A stretch of 64,000 bases of DNA from Parelaphostrongylus tenuis (GCA_019055375.1 JAHQIW010007056.1:1-64000), one strand, 5' to 3'; positions 12,901 through 24,986 are shown, counted from the first letter of the stretch. Made by a program: numbers and translations. The notes: generated by a model not told the origin, from the sequence alone.

Positions 12901-15900
12901 CAGAAATTTCGATGATAATTCCGTGTTTTCTTGGTGAGCAGACGGCAGGGGGAGAGGGATATTGAGATGAGAGAGATGAGATTCATCGATTGCAATACAA
13001 TGCAATTATTATGATCGAAATCTCGGCAGTTCTGCTCTTTAAGGAGCCTGATAAGTCAGGTTCTCTTAAAATCTAGTTACTCAAACACTTCCATAACTTA
13101 AGCAGAAAAATGTGATTTACAAATTTGGTTTTCACATTGATCAACTTCCTTTTTAAACTTGAGCCTCTTTGTCCAATGATGTAAAGTGATATGGCGCTGT
13201 GGCCGAGTGGTTTTGATACTCGTCACGGCGTACATGGAGCCGGGCTCCACCTCCCACCACTCTCCGGCAGTCAACAACACCCTACGGAAAGTTACAGCAA
13301 TATCATCGAGGTTGGAACGAGACTCGCTCAACCAGTATTCCACGCCGTTCAGGAAGAAGGCGAAAAACGAACTGAAAGCTAGAAGTACTGAGATACGAAC
13401 TGTGAGAACACTGTGATGACGAATTAAATAAACTGCTAAAAAAGTAAGGAGTGATATGCAAAACATTTACGTCAGTTGGGACTTGAGCCCGCATCACCCA
13501 ACGATGGTGCAAGAGATAGAGCACGCGCCCTCGTAATGGGTGAAATGCACGATCAGGTCCCGGCTGGGCTGACGCCAATGTTTTGCACATCACTCTACAT
13601 TATTCCGTAATACTATAAAGTCGCACCACCGCTAAAGAGGTTAAATCGAAATAATTCTGTTTGAACTTACCTCTTCGTCGTGTCAAATCTTCCATTATAC
13701 ACAGTAGACATCCGTGCAAAATTTTGCCTACCGTAGAAATGTGCCTGACTCAGGTCACAAAAATTAGCTTGAGGTACGGCGTGTGGTTACGTGTAATCAC
13801 AAGATACTCCTCTTTATGTTCACATTTTGATTTTTGGCATTTACCAAAAAAGCTGAAACGTTTTTCACGCACGTTCCTGGGCGAGAACACTGACTTTTAT
13901 ATCAAACCTTCGCTACGTTTTTGTGCTCTATACGTGACTAGTGGAGTGTTATGTTAGACTTTCACATTTCCAAGCAATTGTTCTTTATACGGAGGCACAG
14001 TGATCTACCCGTCTCGCCAATGTGTTGGTCCACGCATGCCTTACAAGAGATTAAATATACTCTACGAGAGCTCATGCTCACCACCTATGCTGACGCTTCT
14101 CTGATGACGTTATGAAAGTGTTTAACCGAGTAGGTTGCGGGACAACATAATCTTTCTAGGCTCTAAAGAAGGCGAAACCGCCAAAACCCAAACCATTATC
14201 GCTGTACTGTATCGTAATCAATAATTTTTCTCTTAACAGCCTCGTGTCTGTTCATCAAGAAAACAATATCATTCTATCGTTATTAAGGGTAAAAATGCCG
14301 AAAATCTTGAAATGAATGTCAATTTACCATTGTTGAATACAAACGGAATGATATATTCTAGGATGGCATTGTGCCAGGGGTAGAGCAACCACTGTTGAGG
14401 AGACGAGTACGGCAGACAGCTGGCACAGAACAGCTAGAAATGGTCAACGACATTCCGGAAAAGAAGGGTCGTGTTGGAAACAGTAAAATGAAAGCGCAGA
14501 GAAGAATTGGGAAGGACAAGAAAAGTGACCTCAGTTCAGAAGACGAAGTAGCTGTTGAATTGGAGATGAATGAGAACGGTGATGATTCGAATTCCAGTGG
14601 CGATGAAAATTCTTTCGACGACACAGAGGCTCCCCGCTTGGTGAGTACTACAGTTATCTTTCTCATCTTTTTTTTTCTATATTTTTATGGCCATTTATGA
14701 AAAACATATGTCTGTTTATTCTATTACTTTCATAGCACCAAGATGCTGACATATGAGAAAACACCTTTTTCTTTTGCTTTTATCTTAGCGTCGTTGTGCC
14801 ATAAAACACGTTGTACCCTGTAATGAAAAGGGCGGTAATAAAAAGTTAGATACCATTTATGCACAGTTCGTTTCTGTCTATGATTTACAGTTGGAACATC
14901 TGAATCATTCTTAATAGGATCTCCAGAAGAATGTTGTGGAAAGCTCATCGTGTTCGTCGTCAACTTCATCATCATCCTTGTCATCGTCATCATCAGCAAA
15001 TTATAGCAGTAGTAACTCATCGGATCTAACAACTACGAAAGGTAGTTTTTGGATTCGCATCTTTTTATCAGATGAAGAGATACAACATACACAGTGTTGA
15101 ACGCGGCAATCAAGTGAAAAGCAACGAATTTTTTTTGTGGTGAATTCTATTCAAAATCATGTTCCTATGGAAAATGAATGTACTAACGCTCTCGTAGAAT
15201 TGTAAGACATGTGGAACATTTGTTTGTATACGTAGAATTATTTTAGAGGAAGATAGAAACGTTCAAAGCACACCGGTCACTGCAGCTGACGCCTTGAATG
15301 ATGGTAGTTGGTTTTCCTATTTATTTTTGTTTTAATCTGCATAAGCTATGATTATGTCTAAATCGAATGGCGTTTACGTCCCTGCTGAATATGTCGCTAA
15401 CGACACCTCATTGGTAACTTGTTATTATACTTAAATTGCGTTACGTGGACTTGCTTCTGCCATGATAATTTGACACAAATTCGTCGAAATAAAAGCGAGA
15501 CGGCAATCTGCCATCAAATGACTGGAAAAGACTTCGGGGACGGTCAGGGGTCTCTCCAGTATTCACTTCCTCTTGTAAAAAAATTACTAAATGTAACAAT
15601 AGGGTAGGAGCGCAAGTTGCGCAGTGGTTAGAGCTTCTTTGTATCGCACACAAGGTCGATTCGATTCCACGCTCCTATCGCATCAAGCCATCCATTCCTT
15701 GCAGAAAATGAGTTTTTACTACACTTATCTAGGAGGACAAGAAGCACTGACGCGATTTAGCGGTAGGCCACCCCGAGTCATTGTAAAGGCCATATATGCA
15801 TTCAGTCACCATAAACAAAGTCAGAAATTGAGGATCAGTGCATGGCGCATCCTTCAGAAATTGATCAGCGCCAAGAGCTTTGTTTTTTATACTTAACAAT

Positions 15901-18900
15901 AAAATAACTGATTTATGCAAGCATAATACGTCCTCGAACGCTCAAGTTTTTAGCTGATGAAAAAGCTGTTGGAAATATCAAAAACAATATAGCAGCTGAA
16001 TGGGAAATAAAGATTCTTCCAGTCTATTACTTGAAGAATAAAATAGTCATTCTGATCAACAAACCATTAGAATTTCGTGAAGAATAAAATACTCATTCTG
16101 ATCAACAAACTATTAGATTTGATTTGGTATCATCAAAATAATAAATTAGTAGCGTTTCGATTGTGCGAATACCACAGGAACGAAGAAATCATTATTTGTT
16201 CTGTTTACAAGGGAACAAATGGAAACCGATCTCATTCGCTTGAGAGCTGGTTTTCACAGAAGTGTTAGCAACCATTCGAAAGCTGAAACTTGATACTACA
16301 GGGCCACGTTGCCGGTTTCAAAACACTCCTTTGCGACGATGTGACATCCGGAAAAAAATATGTTCAAATCCGCCATGCTCCTGCATTTCTAAAAGCGTAT
16401 GATTCGCTGAGAGCGCGAAAAGCATATCATGGTCTTCATTGTCCAGGGAATATTGTGTAGAATCAGAATCATGCGGTTTTATCTGAAGTTTCCGTCGATG
16501 CTTTCCAATTGAATAACAATATTTCAAACTCGAGTAATCCCCCCGCTCTCCGATTACCCCTAATATAGAAAGAGCTCTGTCTGGTGAGGTTTGGAGCACA
16601 AACCTTTTCTTTCTTCTACAGCGTAAAGAGATTTTTCAAAAGGCAAACATTTTTGAGTTTTTCGAAACTTGTGCTATCGAATGAGCACTGTCATCCTAAG
16701 AAAGGAGTTTTGTTCAGCGTAATATAAGCGAGATAAGAGAAAAAAAAAAACGTGGTTCTATTAACATAGTATTCCGGATTTTAGAGCGTTATAAAATAAT
16801 GTTCAGAAAGTCCGACTGCATGGGGCTCTAGCGAGAAATCTAAGCTTTTGAATGATTGCTAACACTCCTATAAAAACCTCTTTTCCCGCAAATGAGATTG
16901 ATTTTCATTTATTCCCTTTTAATCAGAAAGATCCAAATCAGAAAACAGAGTCGAGTTCGCTAATACAAACGAATACTACAAACCGCCAAAAACGTGCTTG
17001 TGTAATTGAGAATCATGAAAGTAGGACAATAATCCAAGAATCATTTCACATCTTCCATTAGCAATGGAGTCTCGCTTCCAGATTCGCTTCGTCTAGGGAT
17101 GGGTGACTTTGTGTTTTACAGTGTTCTGGTTGGTCAGGCGGCTACAACAGGTCAGATACTTCAGAGTATAAGTAATGGAAATTGAAAACTTGGTAATATC
17201 ACTGCGAAACTCGAGTAAAATTCTTTCGAAGGTTTATTGTGTGTAGCATTTGAGGAATATTGTTGAAATTATTGCTCGATTGAAGCTATTTAAAATATCG
17301 GTAACTAAGGCAATGTTAGAAAGATTTGAAATATACGAGCTTTCATAGTTGGGAAGTGAGTGGGATGTAGTACTCTAGCAAAATGTGGTACCAGCGCAGT
17401 ATCTGTATTTTGTGTCCCATTTCGCTAACTACCTCAAGAGAGACACCGCAGAATGATCCTATGGAGTCGAAGTGCACAAAGAACAGTACGCTGGCTTTTT
17501 CGTGGTTTTTTCATTATGAGTACATTTCTGATTAGAGTCAGTGGTTATTTAGAAACCTGTCAAATTTTGATTCTATGTATGCTGACGGCGACAAATGAAA
17601 AGCCAATCTCTATTGCTGGACAAGAACTTTTCTTAAGGAAGTTAGCAATCGTTCGAAAGTTCAGATCTCTGGCTAGAGCCGTACTTCGTCGGTTTAGCCT
17701 CTTGATAACGCTACAACATATTTTGTTGCACACCCTTCGCGCGCTTTCATTCTTCTCACGCGCGTAATCCGCGTGAAGCACGAAAAAGTTATGAGCGCGT
17801 AGAGGAAATCTTACTATATCTGAATCAAAATCATTTATGAAGTTTCTTCAAAAGCAGAGAAGCAATTTCTAATTGAATGACTAACTTCGTACTTTCATGT
17901 GAGAGAATCGATCGATCTTCGTGCTATCCTCCCTTGCCGCCCCACCCCGCAGCCCATGAATTGACTAAAGAACACATGATAGCGTATGTGAACCGATCTT
18001 ATTTTCTCTGCTGCACTGCAAGGAAATGTCTTTCCAGAAAATGAGCAATATACACCGTTAGAATAATTGAAACTTACGCTATGGAATGATTACCAATAGT
18101 CTGAAGAACGAGCACTGCCGGCAAGGTGTAAAACCAAATGTTTTCTTTCTCCTAAAGCGCTATTAGAAAATCTTCTGCACAAAAAAACACATTTTTGAGT
18201 TCTTTGGGATTTGTGCTTTGGAAAGAGTACTAGTAGTTTAAAGAAGGAATTTTGTCCAGCGAAATATAAGCGAGATAACAAAAAAAAAAACACATTGTCG
18301 TGTGAAATGTAATTTTATGTTGGATTTTACAGCGTTACAAAGAGGTGCCTAAAACCAGCTATGTACCGCACTAGCCATAGATTCAAGCTTTTGAATGACT
18401 GGTAACAATCCTATGTAGAATTCTTGTCCATGGAATGAGGTCGAATATACATTTATCACCGTCTAACATACAAGACTAGGCCTTCTCAAACGTTCATGGA
18501 CCGCGAGAGTCCTTATGGTGCTCATTGCGCGACCTAAAATCTTACTCAGCCAGTGTGGTGGCGACATCGCGTCCTGTGGGAAAGCAAGCAGATAGCCAGA
18601 CACGCATTTACAAAGATGCAGAGCAGCTTATCTGGCCGCTTGTCTGACTGTCCCGCAAGTGACGACACGACGCCGCCTACCCAACGACATTGGTCCTCGA
18701 GAGGTTAATGTGTTATAGCAGCCGCAAGGGACTACGTTTTGCCCTCGTCGCATGTTATTCGCTAGACTGGTGCCTAGGCTTAGCTTTTCACTCAACTTTT
18801 AATATTAATTCGATAAAGTAAATTTTGGTGGTCCTGGGACTAAATTTACTTTTTTGATAGGCCATCGTAGACAGCTGTAATAACGAGGGAGAAGATAAGT

Positions 18901-19976
18901 TCCACAATGGAATTATATATGCGCATAAGACATATATATGCACCGAAAACGTGAGTGAATATTGCAGAAGGTCACGGACTATCGGAGTAACCCGTGAACA
19001 GACTTTTTTGGACTTACGAAGTCCTGACAGACTAACGCATTCGCGCGCGCGTAGTGATCTACTGTGGTCATACGGGGTTAAGTGATAACGATTCATTTGA
19101 AAGTCTCTTCGTTCAGGTAATGTCGGTGCAACCATTGCAGCTGCACTAGGTGTCGTCTATGGTCTTCTCATAACGCTCACCTATTTCAGTAATGGTGAAT
19201 TACTCCTAATAGCCATAAAATTTTCCCAACAGTTTTCAGAAAGACATATGTTAAATGTTGATTAAATTACAACAGACAAATCAGTAGAAAGTTTCACTTA
19301 GGTCTAGTTAAACTGGCGTTGTCAATTGATTTTGCTAAGTCACCACCACTCCAGTGTACATTCTGTTTTTACATTCACTTCTTATCCGGCTTTTCTACAA
19401 TCTCTTGCCCAATTACACTAATCAGTAGTAAGCTGAAGAGCCTAGCCGAGCGGTTCTGTTGCTCTTCTCGACGAGGAGCAGTGTCAGCGGCGAACGCCTC
19501 ATGGAACGCCAAACCAGAAAATCTTTGAGATTACAAGGAAACGTGCTTAACCATCTCTCTGCGGCATTTTTGAAAAAAGGCGAAAAAATAAATTGAATGC
19601 CAGAACTACGGGGTTCCGCACAGTGAGGAAAGAGAACCGTGGAACGGATTTAACAAATTGATATAAGTAATAGAGAGGTCAATAAATCATTTAAGCCAGC
19701 ACGCAGTTGCGTGGTAATTTAGGAATGGCAACTTTTGGGGAAGTACTGCCAGTATTAGTATGTTGAAAGGATAGTTATTCAAATTATCACCCAGACCAGA
19801 CTTTTTCCTGTAGAAGCTGTGAAATGAGTTTTTCAGGCGATGAAACGACACCGGCTCTTCCAATCTCGATCGTACTTGGCACTGCGTTCCATTTCACTTA
19901 CCTGTTTCTTGAGCCGTCTGTCATGTACTACACTGATTTCATCTTTCATTATCTTTTATACGCCATAATGGACTGA
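3928..19976 (+). CDS. spe-4: SPE-4-like presenilin aspartyl protease, 13 exons
   Basis: Presenilins are multi-pass intramembrane aspartyl proteases; C. elegans SPE-4 is the sperm-specific member, acting in the fibrous body-membranous organelles during spermatogenesis. Exons I read: 3928-3975, 4031-4183, 6000-6148, 6920-7013, 7595-7733, 12456-12529, 12645-12818, 14362-14640, 14918-15041, 15247-15303, 17082-17150, 19117-19194, 19837-19976. They total 1578 nt and 525 residues, and every junction keeps phase. Catalytic Asp 1 is D195, in a WD rather than the usual YD context, followed by IFAVLAPIGPL. Asp 2 is D439 in LGMGDF. The PALP motif is residues 485-488. Hydrophobic segments lie near residues 25-43, 68-115 and 130-195 and in the last four exons. 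Residues 220-431 form an acidic, serine-rich cytosolic loop. The closest family member I can recall is SPE-4, not SEL-12 or HOP-1, and the unc-13 neighbour agrees. The start is uncertain: ATG 3928 follows an acceptor-like TTTTTCAG ending at 3907, which could take a spliced leader, and two out-of-frame ATGs lie between. The donors at 6148 and 12529 are also choices among alternatives. Confidence 0.92.
6248..6525 (+). repeat. SINE-like family B copy
   Basis: Head GTGCACGTAGCGCAGTAATT, box B-like GGGTCGATCCCACG, then GATACCAGACATGCGTGAGA and a TGATGAAATGGATGCATCAC region. It lies in spe-4 intron 3. Confidence 0.6.
7195..7515. repeat. Palindromic element F2 copy
   Basis: Same arms as the 2990 copy: AACTACAGCTACTTGTCATT and GGAATGATTCGCATGCGGTC on the left, GCGAATCAGTCCAAAATTTA and AAGTAGCTGTAGTCGGCTTC on the right. 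It lies in spe-4 intron 4, just after a TG/TA-rich stretch. Confidence 0.75.
9160..9583 (-). pseudogene. Mariner transposase remnant, N-terminal part
   Basis: From ATG 9583 on minus the translation starts MPAKPNDLRVLIYHYRKKKN, then EGVATKSTVGRWFM, a stop, then FKEGNFDLKDMPRSGRPSVL. The PRSGRPS linker after a helix-turn-helix is the hallmark of mariner transposases. At least two in-frame stops occur and no catalytic D residues follow, so it is dead. It lies in spe-4 intron 5. Confidence 0.8.
10110..10333 (-). repeat. SINE-like family A copy
   Basis: Minus strand starts GTGGCCGAGTGGTTGTGACG, a good pol III box A, and runs about 220 bases to a GGGATCCGCACAATAAAAAA tail. It abuts the LINE 3' fragment at 10350, inside spe-4 intron 5. 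Confidence 0.7.
10350..11105 (-). mobile_element. LINE 3' fragment, same family as the 55070 element
   Basis: Minus strand 11090-10449 is one open frame encoding [40 protein letters not shown] and [10 protein letters not shown], colinear with 57626-58270 of the other copy. The homology continues past the stop to about 10350, where both share CACTCGGCGATCCACGGGAC-like sequence. 5' truncation at 11105 is typical of LINE insertion. It lies in spe-4 intron 5. Confidence 0.88.
11309..11600 (+). repeat. SINE-like family B copy, best preserved
   Basis: GCGTATGTGGCGCAGTGGTT gives box A, and a box B-like ACTGATTTGATCACGCG follows. The body carries GGTGTCAGACTGGTCTCAGA, AGATAAGCAGCAGTGACGCA and AGATATGCATTCAATTTCTT. 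It is the most complete member and a good consensus seed. It lies in spe-4 intron 5. Confidence 0.7.
13191..13445 (+). repeat. SINE-like family A copy
   Basis: Starts TGGCGCTGTGGCCGAGTGGT (box A) and continues through GGCAGTCAACAACACCCTAC to a GATGACGAATTAAATAAACT 3' end. It lies in spe-4 intron 7. Its 3' half matches the copy at 42833 closely and the other family A copies weakly, so there may be two subfamilies. Confidence 0.7.
13449..13610. repeat. Foldback element F1 copy
   Basis: Arms ATATGCAAAACATTTACGTC and its imperfect complement near 13570-13600 (GACGCCAATGTTTTGCACAT) enclose a tRNA-like core. It directly follows a SINE A copy. Confidence 0.6.
15607..15885 (+). repeat. SINE-like family B copy
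   Basis: GAGCGCAAGTTGCGCAGTGG head, box B-like GTCGATTCGATTCCACGCTC, then GGAGGACAAGAAGCACTGAC and CCATATATGCATTCAGTCAC. It lies in spe-4 intron 10. Confidence 0.65.
16032..16123 (+). repeat. 46-bp tandem duplication
   Basis: TGAAGAATAAAATAGTCATT ... CATTAGAATTTCG repeats with period 46 and a few mismatches. It lies in spe-4 intron 10. Confidence 0.75.
16660..18440. repeat. AT-rich dispersed repeat family D, cluster
   Basis: Recurring blocks resembling AAGCTTTTGAATGATT..CTAACA, TCCTATRAAAA and TTTAGAGCGTTATAAAA, several times in both orientations. Other members are near 4590-4720, 5330-5560, 16200-16330, 22730-23900, 25590-25800, 36300-36500, 54930-55040 and 58760-59060. No coding potential; MITE-like, but ends were not defined by eye. 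Confidence 0.5.
17082..19976 (+). other. spe-4: spe-4 exons 11-13: GxGD and PAL motifs, stop codon
   Basis: Exon 11 (17082-17150) encodes SLRLGMGDFVFYSVLVGQAA with the second catalytic aspartate, D439. Exon 12 (19117-19194) encodes a hydrophobic helix, NVGATIAAALGVVYGLLITL. Exon 13 (19837-19976) encodes DETTPALPISIVLGTAFHF and a final hydrophobic stretch, ending at TGA 19974-19976. The PALP motif is diagnostic for the presenilin/signal-peptide-peptidase fold. In presenilins the C-terminus is short and hydrophobic, as here. Confidence 0.92.
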
Positions 19977-20152
19977 TCCCTGGCCATTTTGTCTGTGCAC
20001 TTTGTCCGTCAATAATTTTTGTGCGTCGTTTAGTAGAAAGAGTAAGAGAAAGAGAGATGTCTCACGTATTTTAGCTTCATCATGTGCGATGATCACTTTA
20101 TTTCACTGCCAGTAATTTTTTATTCTCTTCTTTGCAACTGGTTCCACCTTTC

Positions 20153-20158
20153 AATAAA
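20153..20158 (+). terminator. Putative polyadenylation signal of spe-4
   Basis: AATAAA lies 177 bases after the spe-4 stop codon, in an AT-rich stretch. It is the first canonical hexamer found downstream. A 3' UTR of about 180-200 bases is plausible for a nematode gene. Confidence 0.5.
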
Positions 20159-20379
20159 TGTCTATCCTTGCTGTGTTCAATGAATGAAGATCGGAGTAAA
20201 AATCCCCGGAAAATTATCTGGTTCCAATTTTATGGAATACAGTCGCTTCAGGATTCATTGGTCACACTTTCATTGCCAGATTATAAACTTCTAAATAGAA
20301 ATAAATACTAGCTTCTAGAAAATCGCACACAAAAAAATAAGATTTTGATCGCATATTTTGAGCCTCTTATGAGGATGTG

Positions 20380-20780
20380 ATAACATGATAACACGTTTGG
20401 ACCTGTTATGAGGATTACTACGGGACATATGTATTACTGGACAGCTGCTGTTTTTAGCTACTAGGCTCATAAGTAGCAGAATACCTTTCTGTTCGGCATA
20501 AGTAGCAAAATACCTTTCTGTTCGGCCGATTCCTTGGGAATATGAGCTTACAAATGAAGGTATCGACAACGGCGCCTTTTATGAGATCTCTGTGGTACTT
20601 CTACATGGCACGACACGTGTTTCCTCATTACATCCTCGTGCCTCACGACGTTTCGGTCTACTCAGTTTGCAGGGTGATGTCTCCTGCATAGAAGAACCGG
20701 TGACGAAATATTTACACTCACAGTTGAGTGATAAAATCACCATGCGGGCAGTGTTGTACACTTGATTGCTCGTGACTGGT
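20380..20780. repeat. Repeat family C, degraded
   Basis: GGCACGACACGTGTTTCCTC and a GTTGTACACTTGATTGCTCG end recall family C members. Other family C fragments are at 27385-27545, 35000-35150, 44590-44850 and 62165-62330. Confidence 0.5.
20470..20527 (+). repeat. 29-bp tandem duplication
   Basis: TAAGTAGCAGAATACCTTTC then TGTTCGGC is repeated once with one internal mismatch, inside a family C repeat. Confidence 0.75.
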
Positions 20781-23700
20781 GAAGCATGATAGTCATACTT
20801 TTTGTTTTGAGTAATTTGAGAGGCTCAAAATATGTTATCAGATCATATTGTTCTGAGCAAAGTCGGATTATATCAGATTTTGTTATTCTTGGTGACAAAA
20901 CAGTCGTTGACTCTTCTGATCCGTCAATTAAACTGGGACCTTTGATTGCTAGGTGAAACTGCTTCTCAGATCATAATCAATTTCTGTTCACTGATCAGTA
21001 TACATTGCTATTCGTACTATAAAACCTACGAAGGCGTAATAAACATAAGCTATGGAGAATTTTTTCATAAAAAGAATCCAAATTCAAGCAAATCTGTATA
21101 TCCCTGACTTTCGAGTTATTCATGAATCATGCGTTCAAGTTTTTATGGCGTGGTTGCTTTCATACTAATATTTACTGCGTGTGATCTCCCAAACTCGGGA
21201 ACACAACTTAGCTGTGGCTTTATCACTTACTTTTTAGGGATTCGTTTTCCTTGGAGAACATTCTATCATCATTCATTCAGTTGGAAACATGAAGCGTCAA
21301 AGTCAGCCGGCAAGAGACTCATTTCCAGGTGTGAAGTTCTATATGTAACGTATTCGACCCTTTGGAGACGGTGTATATGGTTTTGAGTACATTGGTTTTC
21401 CAAGGTTCCTTCGCCGAACAGATTTTTTTACTAAATTTTCAGTAATCAGTGAATATCTTTTGAGCTCCTTCAAAATTGATAGGTTAGTGGCTTACGTATG
21501 TTTCAGCAGTATTACCCGCCACGTCAAAACCACGTCTCCACTATTCCTCCCCTAGTGATAGTGGGGCAGGGAAACATGTCTGAGTGATACATTAAGCATG
21601 GAGACATTGCCTTTTGATCGACTGTTTTTCAACCTCTCTGTAAAAATCCAATGTGCTCTGCGACAGTGTACCGGCGTTCAAGAAACAGATGGTTGAAGGC
21701 AATCTCAGTAGCTATTTGATAGCTCGGGAAAAGGCCAATCTAACAGTAGGCTTGCTTTCTGAAGAGGCATTCTTTGATGCGTAGCAACAAAGAGGAATCT
21801 ACGTTTCACATCCGAAGTTATGGCGTGTTCTCCACTGCTTTTGCTCGGTTTCTTGTCGAATAGAGCCTTTTTGTTATATTCTTGTTACATATTCGATGGC
21901 AGGAAGAGCTCAGAACTCAGCCTGAACTTGGTTCCTGGAAATTTTGCCATAATGTCGTGCGACCAAAAAGAAATTTACGTTTCGCTTCAAGATTGATTAG
22001 ACCAATGATTGGACTTTACAGTGAGTATGTCAGTACTCGTATAATAAAGAGTAAATGATAGGAACACCTTGTCATAACGGAAAAATGAAATATGACATGA
22101 AGATTTCCATATAGGTATCTTTGGTACAAAAAATGACTTTTTTCCGATATCGGCACATATTTTCAACTCTGAGAAAGACGCTTTGCTTTTCTTTCTGAAG
22201 AGTTTTAGTAGTTATTCAAGAGCTTGACTCTCAGCAATTTCAACGCCAACTTAATTTCTACAAGGGGTCTTCAATGCACTGAAGCATAAAAGTAGAATTT
22301 TGTTCAACACTCGGATCATTTTTGCTTGTAAATCTGTGATCTATTTAATCTAATCTGTGATCCTGTTTAGCAGAGATTGCTAGGTTATTGGTATTGTATT
22401 TCCCAGAAGAAACTTTTATCTATCGTTCTGCGAGCTCAATACTTTTAATTTCATTTACATTCCCAAATATACTCGCTAATAAATCTAAGCTCAAGCAGCC
22501 TCGGCAGAAAGAGCTTGTGAACTTGTAAATGACATCTTGGAGTAGTAGAGTCATGTCATTTAATGAAAGTTTTTCCAATGCAAGGATCACCTCATAAGAT
22601 CAGTGACCAGAATCGCGCACTACATGTGATTCGCGCTTGGCGGTCGGTCATTCGGGAACTTGTACAGGAAATATTTTTGTATCAGAGCCATAAGTTCTAT
22701 CTAGAATTTCTTTCGAAGCGGTGAAAACATTGCTAACTGAATAACGAAATTCTCCTTTCACATGTGTAAACGCATCAACGCCTTTGACCAATCGCCGTGT
22801 TGAAATCGCGGGCAACCCTTTGCGTCCCTCCGCCCGCCCTTACATTTGCCAAAAAGTGCCTGCCTATGTCAGTAAATTTTATTTTTCTTGCTACACTGCA
22901 GGCTTTTGAGAAGATGAAATTAGCGTTAAAATTGTTGAATCTTACGCTATCGAATGCTTTCTGACATCTCTTTGCGGACGATAAAGGTACTGTGGCCCTC
23001 AGCTGGACGCGTCGTTTGGACGGTTACAAAGATAAGTGCATGCTTCAATAAAAATTCGGGTCAACTAAGTTCTCAAAAGCACATTATCATTAGAAAACGA
23101 TAAAATATCATTAATGAAAGTCTAATATGAATTTTATCAAGATTAACGCTTATGCTACTCACAGCTTTTTGCCCTTTTGCGCCCCAGGTCATTCACCCCT
23201 AGTAGCCGCGTTTAAGAGCACATGGATTGATTGCGAAACGTAATCTTGCTTTGACAGCTACAGTATAATATGGAGTTCTTTCTGAGAACAAAGTTGCTAA
23301 GGGAATCGTCAAGATTTAAGCTATCGAGCACTTACTAAAAGTCTAGCGAAAAAAGCTTTGTTCAGTGAGAAATGTTAGAATGAGAAGGATATTTTTATTC
23401 TTACTGTTAGAGCGCAATAATGAAGTCAGTTTGAAAACAATGTATATTTTCAAGGTTTTCGAGACTTCAGCTATCAGACAGTTCGTAGAACTCCTTAAGA
23501 AAGTCAGATAACGCGTTTTTCCGAAAGATCAAAACAGAATGCGGACGTCGAAAGAGATCCATATTTGCAAAAACTAATTTTCTTTTGAACGCTACAACGC
23601 TCTGAAGAGTCCATTTCAAGAACTAAGTACGCCGTTCAATTTGCCAATATTTGCTTTATCTATTATTAATTGCTCGTGAAGAAATTTTATCCGCCAAGAA

Positions 23701-24986
23701 ATGCTTGGACGTGAAATAAATTTTTTTTAAGGTGTTACATCGCAAAAAACAGGCCATTTGAGAAATAGAATACTCCGTTCAAATTTACTTGATGTCAACT
23801 ATGGAATGATTTGGAAAAAGATTTGCAAAATTGGAGAATGCGTTATCTTCCGAGGACTCAGATAGGGTGGAGAATGCGGAAAAGAGCCGTATCCACCTAT
23901 TTCTCTTTCGCATACCCTATTTATGAATGACGAATTCGAACAAAATTATGCATTTATCGAAGAAACGGGAATCAAAAGTGCGTTAGTAATCAAAAAATGA
24001 GAATCATTGATGGGGTCACATACAATGACTAGCACTATTTTGACGAACTACTCATTGTTTTCCAATTTTCAGCCAGCATGATGAATTTGTAGCAAAGGCG
24101 CCGGGTCACTGCTAGACCCGAGTTCGAACGAGGGCGGCCAATGCACCAAAATTGTGCGAAGGTTTGAAGCCGATGCACTAAATTATATTGGAGGTTCAGT
24201 GGATTCGTACTGTTTTGTGAAGGTTCATTGGTTTATATGGGTTATACCAAACAATAGGATGGAACCAAATCATGACGTGGTATCAAACAATGTAGTAGAA
24301 CCAAACAACCTATAATATACATATATTAATATAATAAAAAATATATACAAGTTTGCGACATATCGTTATGTGAACATATGACCATGTCAATGTGAGTGAC
24401 TGATTGATGAGAAGTATCGTCATCTGACGATACTATGAATGTTACTTTGAGTGACGGTGTTATTTTGATGATGTTATTGTAACTGACTGAGCATGACTAG
24501 GGGGCGGGGCCCGTTTAGGTTGTTATGCTCGCCCCAGAATAACAAGCCAACTTTGGGGTCCAGTGGGTGAATTTATAGGTGATAGCAGTGGGGTCGATAC
24601 TGATTATACACGGGCAGTTCGCTTAACCGCGGTGGTGTGCTGAGCATAGTTTAAGTGAGTTCGCTTCGCCACGGAAGCGCTTTATTACGCTCACAATTTT
24701 ATTAAGTTTATTCAAGAGTTATATGAATACAACCTTATGATAGCAATTAGATACACGACAACGAGATTCTATGAAGATAGCAATGATGGATCGATTATGA
24801 TTTGAGGTGAAGTGGTCCGGGTGAAGTCAAACGACCGTTCAGATGGTGCTCCGTGATCGAACTGACTGTTGAGGTTGGTGGCAGCTGGGTGCAGCCCTCC
24901 CCTCTTGAACCATTTTCTATCTGGCTGAAACAGTTTGTAATAAATCCCAAGACCGACCTCTTAACCTCGGCATAGTTTGAATAAAT

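Larger units (their letters stand above)
12645..15303 (+). other. spe-4: spe-4 exons 7-10: acidic, serine-rich cytosolic loop
   Basis: Four exons (12645-12818, 14362-14640, 14918-15041, 15247-15303) encode the hydrophilic loop between TM6 and TM7. After a hydrophobic start (VLRFLMFTAD) the sequence is acidic with Glu and Gln runs, then Lys/Arg-rich around VPGVEQPLLRRRVRQTAG, then acidic again. Exon 9 is dominated by serine (SSSCSSSTSSSSLSSSSS). This loop is poorly conserved in presenilins, so exon limits rest on splice sites and phase rather than similarity. Confidence 0.85.

Noticed and set aside
21129..21386. 85-codon plus-strand frame with a hydrophobic start
   Set aside because: The start mimics a signal peptide, but the rest is not protein-like and nearby sequence is repeat-derived. 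No partner exons found.
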